This document shows, one piece after another, positions 1 through 3,787 of a DNA stretch of 5,164 nt. Position 1 is the stretch's first letter, and each line of letters begins with the position of its first letter. The DNA is from Sulfurimonas sp. (GTDB taxonomy: Bacteria > Campylobacterota > Campylobacteria > Campylobacterales > Sulfurimonadaceae), in NCBI GenBank assembly GCA_021107375.1, contig JAIOSY010000200.1, forward strand, positions 1 through 5,164, read 5' to 3'. The translations under genes and the position numbers were made by a program. Under the pieces are notes generated by a model. It was not told the origin of the DNA and made no database searches. It saw only the letters and a program-made list of their open reading frames with translations.

Positions 1-485
1 ATCTCTTTTGCAGTTGTTAAACTATGAATTTCTGGATTTGATGGATTTTGAAATTGTTGTAAAACTATACTGTTATGTGTTAAAGCTTTTAACTCTTCAG
101 CTTTTGCAATTGCTCCATTCATCCCTTTTTCAGCGGGTGTTAAAACAAGTTCTGCACCAAATGCCTTAAGTAAATTTCTTCTCTCAACACTCATAGATTC
201 TGGCATCGTTAAAATAAGTTTTAAATTTTGTGCTGCACATTGTGCTGCTAAAGCAATTCCAGTATTTCCACTTGTAGGTTCTATAATAGTAGTATCTTCA
301 GTAATCTCACCAGATTCGATTGCTCTTCGTATCATGTTGAAACCTATTCTATCTTTTACAGAACTTGTAGGATTCATAAACTCACATTTACCAAGTATCG
401 TTGCACCTGTAAGTTTAGATGGAGTATTTAATTTTACTAATGGAGTATTTCCGATTAATTCTGTAATATTTTTAGCTATTTTCAT
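1..485 (-). CDS. cysK: Cysteine synthase (O-acetylserine sulfhydrylase), N-terminal part, cut by window edge
   Basis: This is a PLP-dependent cytosolic enzyme that makes L-cysteine from O-acetylserine and sulfide, the last step of sulfur assimilation. The first 161 codons are visible; the family is usually about 300-310 residues, so roughly half lies beyond position 1. Seen in the translation: the N-terminal [11 protein letters not shown] signature (residues 9-19), the PLP-lysine motif NPTSSVKDR with Lys44, the substrate/PLP-phosphate loop TSGNTG (71-76), PESMSVERR (95-103) and [11 protein letters not shown] (144-154). All are typical of the CysK/CysM fold type II family. The ATG at 485 is preceded by the Shine-Dalgarno AAGGA (492-496, minus strand) with 6 nt spacing, which fixes the start. 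It lies 87 bp downstream of the polymerase gene on the same strand but has its own plausible -10 box. CysM or a cystathionine beta-synthase homologue cannot be fully excluded without the C-terminal half; CysK is the best fit. Confidence 0.93.
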   Translation of the reverse strand, partial: MKIAKNITELIGNTPLVKLNTPSKLTGATILGKCEFMNPTSSVKDRIGFNMIRRAIESGEITEDTTIIEPTSGNTGIALAAQCAAQNLKLILTMPESMSVERRNLLKAFGAELVLTPAEKGMNGAIAKAEELKALTHNSIVLQQFQNPSNPEIHSLTTAKE

Positions 486-519
486 AAAATTTCCTTAGCA
501 TGCACCCTATTTCTACAAA

Positions 520-525
520 AGTATA
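520..525 (-). promoter_or_regulatory. Candidate -10 box for cysK
   Basis: TATACT on the minus strand, preceded upstream by a T-rich stretch (rc of 530-540) and no recognisable -35. This fits the sigma-70 promoters known from Campylobacterota. Transcription would begin near 513, giving a leader of about 28 nt that contains the AAGGA ribosome binding site. It suggests cysK can be transcribed independently of the polymerase gene upstream. Confidence 0.45.
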
Positions 526-572
526 CATTAAAAAAGATTTAAGAGAGATAATGGATGTAGCTAGAAATCAAT

Positions 573-1844
573 TTACATCTCACTCCCATACTTAAAAGTA
601 TCTATCCCATATTTTTCTCTTAACTCGTACATTGATTTACTAAGAGTATGCATTTTCTGTTCATCTTCAAATCCTATGAGAGATAACTCTTTTTTAGAAT
701 CTCTTGTAAAACTAGAGCAGTTAATACTAAGTCTGATTACATGTAGTCTTTTTTGAGTATCAGCTTCATTAAATAGACTAAGACATAATGAGTCAAACTT
801 CTTCTCTGTAAATATTTCAGATAATGAGATATTTTTATGAGATTTTTGATTCATCTCATAAGATATACTAAGATGAAATACAGTTGGAATAACATTTAAC
901 TTTATGATTGCGAAACTTAAATGACGAGCTAATACATGTACTCTTCTTTTAAGTTCTTCTCTATTATATAGTGGGTCAAAAGTTCTTGAAATTCCAATAG
1001 ATTTTCTTTTATGTGTTGTTTGTATTGGAGCATCTGTAAGTCCACTCACTCTTTTATAAAGCTCTTTTGCGTAAGGACCCCAAGATTCTACTGTTCCTCT
1101 TCTTTTTTTCAACTCTCCTAGTGTATGAATATGAACAGATTTTAGTTTAGCTTTCATACTCTTACCAATACCAGCAAACTCCCCTACTTTCATATGATTT
1201 ATAAATTTATCTATCTCATGAGGCAATATAAGTTTACACCCAAAAGGTTTAGCATGAGTTGTTGCTAGTTTGGCAATATATCTTGTTTTAGCAGCACCAA
1301 TAGATACAGGTAGTTTTGTCTCTTGAAAAATCTCTTCTTTGAGATTATCTATAAACTCATATAAATCTTCATCATCAATCCAACCAGTTAAATCTCCATA
1401 AAATTCATCTATGCTAGCTTGTTCCACTAAGGGTATTTTAGTTTGTAAAAATTCATGTAGTTGGTGAGATAGCTTTTGATACAAAGACATATTTGGTGCT
1501 TTTATTATTAACTCTGGACATAATCCTAAAGCATCTTTAATATTCATAGCTGTTTTAATACCAAATGCTCTTGCTTCATAACTTGATGTTGTTAGTATTC
1601 CTCTTATTCGTCCATCATCATCTTTAAAAGCATCTAAGTCATCATCACTTTTTTCATATGCTTTATAAAATGTTGGCACAAATGAACCAGAGTTCTCAAA
1701 GTTAACAGTTTGATTTTTTGCCTCTTTATTAAATATCTTAGTATCACTTCTACCACCAATAGCTACAGGTTTACCCTCTAGTGTTGGCTCTATAATTCTA
1801 GCAGCACTTACGAAGAAGCAATCTATATCTATATGAATTTTCAT
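573..1844 (-). CDS. Y-family translesion DNA polymerase (DinB/UmuC-like)
   Basis: A 423-residue error-prone polymerase that copies past damaged template bases in the cytoplasm. Visible motifs: HIDIDCFF at the N-terminus, with metal ligand Asp6 and putative steric-gate Phe11; YEAR (89-92) for nucleotide phosphate binding; SIDE (144-147) with catalytic Asp146 and Glu147; SIGAAKTRYIAKLAT (181-195); a helix-hairpin-helix thumb (about 219-245, FAGIGKSMKAKL); and a little-finger domain starting near RKSIGISRTF (280-289). Residues 32-80, between AIGG and GILTTSSYEAR, form a charged insertion of about 45 residues absent from E. coli Pol IV. The C-terminus (ELSLIGF at 386-392, then a helical tail) resembles UmuC and may bind the beta clamp. 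The frame stays open upstream to 1973, but those 43 residues are hydrophobic and outside the family, so the start is set at MKIHIDID. That ATG has no Shine-Dalgarno, but a TATAAT ends 6 nt before it. No umuD is visible nearby. DinB versus UmuC naming is left open. Confidence 0.92.
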   Translation of the reverse strand: MKIHIDIDCFFVSAARIIEPTLEGKPVAIGGRSDTKIFNKEAKNQTVNFENSGSFVPTFYKAYEKSDDDLDAFKDDDGRIRGILTTSSYEARAFGIKTAMNIKDALGLCPELIIKAPNMSLYQKLSHQLHEFLQTKIPLVEQASIDEFYGDLTGWIDDEDLYEFIDNLKEEIFQETKLPVSIGAAKTRYIAKLATTHAKPFGCKLILPHEIDKFINHMKVGEFAGIGKSMKAKLKSVHIHTLGELKKRRGTVESWGPYAKELYKRVSGLTDAPIQTTHKRKSIGISRTFDPLYNREELKRRVHVLARHLSFAIIKLNVIPTVFHLSISYEMNQKSHKNISLSEIFTEKKFDSLCLSLFNEADTQKRLHVIRLSINCSSFTRDSKKELSLIGFEDEQKMHTLSKSMYELREKYGIDTFKYGSEM

Positions 1845-1850
1845 ATTACA

Positions 1851-1856
1851 ATTATA
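1851..1856 (-). promoter_or_regulatory. TATAAT box just before the polymerase start codon
   Basis: A consensus TATAAT on the minus strand with exactly 6 nt between its end and the ATG at 1844, so initiation at the usual distance would fall on the A of the start codon. No ribosome binding site precedes this ATG, so a leaderless transcript is plausible. No -35 is recognisable. Chance occurrence in such AT-rich DNA remains possible. Confidence 0.4.
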
Positions 1857-1882
1857 TACTTTTATTTTAAGTAATCTAGTTT

Positions 1883-1899
1883 TATGACAGATTGTCATA
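1883..1899. promoter_or_regulatory. Perfect palindrome, possible operator
   Basis: TATGACA-GAT-TGTCATA: two 7-bp arms in perfect inverted repeat around a 3-nt centre. It lies between the divergent polymerase and SprT-like genes, centred about 47 bp upstream of the polymerase start codon. Size and symmetry suit a dimeric helix-turn-helix regulator. I do not recognise the motif as a known operator; it is unlike the E. coli LexA box (CTG-N10-CAG). Confidence 0.45.
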
Positions 1900-1929
1900 G
1901 ATTTTAAACCTATAAATAATCTATTTTTT

Positions 1930-1935
1930 ATTATA
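1930..1935 (-). promoter_or_regulatory. Alternative -10 box for the polymerase gene
   Basis: A second TATAAT on the minus strand. Initiation near 1924 would give a leader of about 80 nt containing the palindrome at 1883-1899, which could then act as a downstream operator or an RNA hairpin. It competes with the box at 1851-1856 as the true promoter. Confidence 0.3.
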
Positions 1936-1952
1936 AAGCTTATTATTGTAGT

Positions 1953-1958
1953 TATAAT
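1953..1958 (+). promoter_or_regulatory. Candidate -10 box upstream of the leader ORF and SprT-like gene
   Basis: TATAAT on the plus strand, with no clear -35. A start near 1965 would produce a transcript carrying the 20-codon ORF at 2005 and then the metallopeptidase gene, with a leader of about 110 nt. Confidence 0.4.
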
Positions 1959-2004
1959 ACAAACAATAATCACTTATTTCTATATAGCAAGGCAGTAATT
2001 TACT

Positions 2005-2067
2005 ATGAACTCATCACAACGACAAAAAATCAAAGATAAAATCACTAAAGAAAAGTTAGGTTTATAA
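2005..2067 (+). CDS. Possible 20-codon leader ORF before the SprT-like gene
   Basis: A short ORF starting MNSSQRQKIKDK and ending KEKLGL, with tandem TAA stops that finish 3 nt before the next ATG at 2074. A weak AAGG (1989-1992) lies 12 nt upstream of its ATG. The peptide is very basic and polar, with no recognised family. Its ending so close to the next start would allow translational coupling, and the TTAGG (2056-2060) near its end could serve as a distant ribosome binding site for that gene. It could equally be a chance ORF or a gene remnant. Confidence 0.3.
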   Translation: MNSSQRQKIKDKITKEKLGL

Positions 2068-2068
2068 T
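2063..2068 (+). promoter_or_regulatory. TATAAT box just before the SprT-like start codon
   Basis: TATAAT on the plus strand, 5 nt before the ATG at 2074. If used as a -10 box it would give an essentially leaderless or near-leaderless mRNA. It overlaps the stop codons of the 20-codon ORF, so it may be coincidental. Confidence 0.25.
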
Positions 2069-2073
2069 AAAAT

Positions 2074-2568
2074 ATGTTTAAAAAGAGATTGGAGCTTATA
2101 TTTATTAGTATCATGCTAATAGCTATCTCAATTTTAGGATATAACTACTACAAAAGCTACTCTTTTAAAAACAATGATATTCCAGATAACTATAAAAAAA
2201 GAATAGCAGATAAAGAGCAAGAAGTGCTACAGAATATGCAACAGAACTTTGGTTTTATATTTAAAGTTCCCCTCATAGTTACAGATAAATTTAAAGGTAA
2301 ACTATACGGTCTCACCTCTTATAAAAATGGAGAAATAAAGATTTATCTTAACAAAAAAGTGATGCAAGAGAGTATGGATTATTTGGTTGATAGTGTAATC
2401 GCACATGAATATGCTCATGCCCTTATGTTTAAACTTGGACATCTCCACACCAAAGATAATGGTCACTCAAAAAAGTGGCAACAAACTTGTGTAAAATTAG
2501 GTGGCAAGGATTGTCAGCAATATGTTGATAGAGAAGAGATTATTATGTCTAAAATGCCATTTAAGTAA
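2074..2568 (+). CDS. Membrane-anchored SprT-like zinc metallopeptidase
   Basis: A 164-residue protein. Residues 8-24 are a hydrophobic segment after MFKKR, best read as an uncleaved N-terminal anchor with the catalytic domain in the periplasm. The domain has the zincin motif HEYAH (111-115: His111, Glu112, His115) and a third probable zinc ligand His131 in GHSKKWQ. Spacing and surroundings match SprT, where the first motif is also followed by an HGKEWQ-type element, and the preceding strand (GEIKIYLNKKVM, 86-97) aligns with the SprT strand before the HExxH helix. The C-terminal zinc ribbon of SprT is missing. Cys139 and Cys147 could form a disulfide, in keeping with an extracytoplasmic site. 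The substrate is unknown. The gene is divergent from the polymerase gene. No good Shine-Dalgarno precedes the ATG; TTAGG is 13 nt away. A signal peptide in place of an anchor is possible, but no cleavage site is clear. Confidence 0.8.
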   Translation: MFKKRLELIFISIMLIAISILGYNYYKSYSFKNNDIPDNYKKRIADKEQEVLQNMQQNFGFIFKVPLIVTDKFKGKLYGLTSYKNGEIKIYLNKKVMQESMDYLVDSVIAHEYAHALMFKLGHLHTKDNGHSKKWQQTCVKLGGKDCQQYVDREEIIMSKMPFK

Positions 2569-2607
2569 AATAGGTTTTTGCATTAAATCAATGCCATGAG
2601 AGTCATT

Positions 2608-2644
2608 AATTTAATCTATTATACAAAGTTGTGAGGATTAAATT
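2608..2644. repeat. 9-bp inverted repeat with 19-nt spacer
   Basis: AATTTAATC (2608-2616) is perfectly inverted as GATTAAATT (2636-2644). It lies just beyond the 3' ends of the convergent SprT-like gene and the 45-codon ORF. The arms are AT-rich, so chance is a real possibility. There is no run of T on either strand to make it a classical terminator. Confidence 0.35.
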
Positions 2645-2670
2645 CTTATTATAAAAATAAGAATGTTTTT
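2642..2670 (+). terminator. Weak hairpin plus T-run, possible terminator of the SprT-like gene
   Basis: ATTCTTATT (2642-2650) and AATAAGAAT (2656-2664) form a perfect 9-bp stem with a 5-nt loop, followed by G and five T on the plus strand. The stem contains only one G-C pair, so it is weak. It lies 74 nt past the stop at 2568. It also covers the last codons and the stop of the small minus-strand ORF that converges here. Confidence 0.35.
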
Positions 2671-2786
2671 GTTAGTTCAACATTAAGTCCAGCTTTGCTA
2701 CAAGCTGTTTCAATGTTCTCTTGATTATCTAATAGTCTTAAAAGTACTTTTACTTTTTCTGTCTGTTTTATATCTTTAATTGACAT
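2649..2786 (-). CDS. Small unrecognised protein, 45 residues, possible helix-turn-helix
   Basis: An ORF starting MSIKDIKQTEKVKVLL and ending LTKTFLFL. The ATG at 2786 has a good Shine-Dalgarno, AAGGA at 2793-2797, with the same 6-nt spacing as cysK, which is the main reason to call it a gene. The sequence is mostly helical: a basic first helix (about 8-20), then NIETACSKAGL (24-34), which resembles the first helix and turn of resolvase- or transposase-type helix-turn-helix domains, and a short last helix (35-44). A DNA-binding role is an inference from this resemblance only. No known family is recognised, and the small size could also mean a remnant of a longer protein. Its 3' end is embedded in the hairpin at 2642-2664. 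Confidence 0.55.
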   Translation of the reverse strand: MSIKDIKQTEKVKVLLRLLDNQENIETACSKAGLNVELTKTFLFL

Positions 2787-2952
2787 CTGTTTTCCTTTGA
2801 TTTTAAATTTTGGATTAAATCATTTAACAATAGTGAAATAACAAATTGACGGGTTCTAAAAGTGTTTAATTTTGCTTAGTGATACGAGGATATAAGTCTG
2901 GTTAAATTGTTTAAAAAATATTGTTATAAAATCTATATAAAGGATTTAATAT
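2787..2952. other. Intergenic stretch with nothing recognisable except one ribosome binding site
   Basis: Between the 45-codon ORF and the tRNA-fMet gene. It holds the AAGGA site at 2793-2797 for the small ORF and AT-rich sequence. I see no credible ORF, terminator or RNA fold, and no clear terminator for the tRNA transcript that enters from the right. Confidence 0.5.
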
Positions 2953-3029
<77 letters not shown>

Positions 3030-3093
3030 ATATTGAAACAATGAAATCAAAAAGTTTATTAAAAAATAAAAGTTGAAGTTTTGTTCCTAAGTA

Positions 3094-3170
3094 TGGTGCG
3101 CCCGACATGATTCGATCATGTGACCGCTGGTACCGCAAACCAGTGATCTATCCAGCTGAGCTACGAGCGC
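3094..3170 (-). tRNA. tRNA-Arg (anticodon GCG) with unusual D and T arms
   Basis: A 77-nt cloverleaf with encoded CCA (3094-3096). Acceptor stem GCGCTCG pairs with CGGGCGC, including one T-G wobble; anticodon stem CTGGT/ACCAG closes the loop TTGCGGT, giving anticodon GCG for the arginine codons CGC and CGT. A20 in the D loop and C35 are arginine identity elements known from E. coli, and the discriminator is A73. Two deviations: the T loop is ATCGAAT, so position 54 is A in place of the near-universal T, and the D stem GCTC/GATC has a C11-T24 mismatch. The rest folds normally, so it may be functional, but decay cannot be ruled out. Confidence 0.9.
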
Positions 3171-3173
3171 ACA

Positions 3174-3195
3174 CCATCTCTTGTTTAAGAGGATG
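3174..3195 (-). other. Hairpin in the 5' leader of the tRNA transcript
   Basis: CATCCTCTT and AAGAGATG on the minus strand pair into an 8-bp stem with one bulged C and a short loop (AAAC). It lies between the tRNA -10 box and the tRNA-Arg 5' end. No T-run follows, so it is not a terminator of the zapA-like gene. It could be a processing feature or chance. Confidence 0.3.
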
Positions 3196-3197
3196 AC

Positions 3198-3206
3198 ATT
3201 ATAGCA
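3198..3206 (-). promoter_or_regulatory. Extended -10 promoter of the tRNA genes
   Basis: TGC-TATAAT on the minus strand: a consensus -10 with the TGN extension, between the zapA-like stop and tRNA-Arg. No -35 is evident. Initiation would fall near 3191, about 21 nt upstream of the mature tRNA-Arg, giving a tRNA-Arg/tRNA-fMet transcript independent of the cell division genes. Confidence 0.65.
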
Positions 3207-3222
3207 CTCTTAACTTATAGTA

Positions 3223-3444
3223 TTATAAATTACTACACTTTTTAACAATTTTTTCTACTTCTTTCTCTTGCATAAATAATTCATGGTTTTTTCTTACATA
3301 TGCTTGAAGAAGTAATTTGAGGTCATTATTCCCTTCTATATTAAAATCTTTTGACATTTGATATTCTAAAAATATAGCAAAATCATCTTCAACATCAACA
3401 TCAAAACGGCGACCACCTATATGTAAACATATCTTTTTAGCCAT
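3223..3444 (-). CDS. ZapA-like cell division protein
   Basis: A short protein of 73 residues. Residues 4-18 (KICLHIGGRRFDVDV) match the opening beta hairpin of the ZapA globular domain, which typically reads V-x-I-x-G-R-x-Y-x-I. The next segment (20-35) is a helix and NNDLKLLLQAYVRKNHELFMQE (39-60) corresponds to the helix in which ZapA carries its ALNISYEL-type motif. The long C-terminal coiled coil of E. coli ZapA (109 residues) is missing. ZapA binds FtsZ in the cytoplasm and bundles its filaments at the division site. The start follows the upstream coiled-coil gene by 6 nt, with a TAGG (3455-3458) inside the end of that gene as the likely ribosome binding site, so the two are probably translationally coupled. 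The family call rests on pattern resemblance. Confidence 0.65.
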   Translation of the reverse strand: MAKKICLHIGGRRFDVDVEDDFAIFLEYQMSKDFNIEGNNDLKLLLQAYVRKNHELFMQEKEVEKIVKKCSNL

Positions 3445-3450
3445 AAATTT

Positions 3451-3678
3451 TTAGCCTAAAATACTTTCTATTTTATTTACTATCTCTTCTATCTCTAAAT
3501 CTTTCATTGCATTCTCTTCTGAAAGCTTTTCAATCTCTTGATTTTTTATCTCTCTTTCTGCTTTTAAGGTAACAAGTTCATTACGAATCATCTCATTTTC
3601 ACCTTTTAAAGAGTGATACTGCTGTAATATTTGAGATACTTTATCATTAAGTTTTTCCAAATTTGTTTGGTTATCCAT
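3451..3678 (-). CDS. ZapB-like coiled-coil protein
   Basis: A 75-residue protein that is almost one continuous coiled coil: leucine/isoleucine heptads run from about residue 7 (LEKLNDKVSQIL) to 74, with many Glu and Lys and no proline or membrane segment. Size and the opening LEKLxxKVxQ resemble E. coli ZapB (81 residues, FEKLEAKVQQ), an abundant cytoplasmic coiled coil that joins ZapA at the division ring. The neighbouring ZapA-like gene 6 nt downstream supports this, but coiled coils converge easily, so similarity alone is weak. The ATG at 3678 has the ribosome binding site AGGAA at 3684-3688. It is the first gene of a two-gene operon and diverges from the propeller-OmpA gene. Confidence 0.5.
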   Translation of the reverse strand: MDNQTNLEKLNDKVSQILQQYHSLKGENEMIRNELVTLKAEREIKNQEIEKLSEENAMKDLEIEEIVNKIESILG

Positions 3679-3701
3679 TAAAATTCCTATTATGTTATAT
3701 A

Positions 3702-3707
3702 TTTATA
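3702..3707 (-). promoter_or_regulatory. Candidate -10 box of the zapB/zapA-like operon
   Basis: TATAAA on the minus strand, with a T-rich run upstream (rc of about 3718-3724) and no -35. A start near 3695 leaves a short leader that contains the AGGAA ribosome binding site. Other AT-rich hexamers nearby could serve as well. Confidence 0.3.
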
Positions 3708-3772
3708 ATTCTATCACAAAAAATCAAATCTAAATCCTAAAGTTAATATATTTTAGTATTAGGAATATTTTT

Positions 3773-3781
3773 TGCTATTAT
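3773..3781 (+). promoter_or_regulatory. Extended -10 directly before the propeller-OmpA start codon
   Basis: TGC-TATTAT on the plus strand, with 6 nt between the hexamer and the ATG at 3788, so transcription would start on the A of the ATG. The only Shine-Dalgarno-like sequence (AGGA, 3761-3764) is 23 nt away, too far to work. A leaderless mRNA is therefore plausible. Confidence 0.45.
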
Positions 3782-3787
3782 TTGACT

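Noticed and set aside
551..579. Terminator for the polymerase gene (GATGTA 554-559 with TACATC 574-579)
   Set aside because: The stem is only 6 bp with a 14-nt loop, includes the stop codon, and the T-run lies about 20 nt further on, so it does not form a classical terminator.
1845..1973. Upstream extension of the polymerase frame to an ATG at 1973
   Set aside because: The extra 43 residues are hydrophobic, outside the Y-family fold, overlap the promoter region and palindrome, and the family always begins close to the HIDIDCFF motif.
2580..2594. Hairpin GCATT-AAATC-AATGC after the SprT-like gene
   Set aside because: A 5-bp stem with T residues before it, not after it, on the plus strand; no T-run on the minus strand either.
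3050..3072. Stem TTTATT/AATAAA between the two tRNA genes as a terminator
   Set aside because: Composed only of A-T pairs in a low-complexity stretch; would be unstable and is expected by chance.
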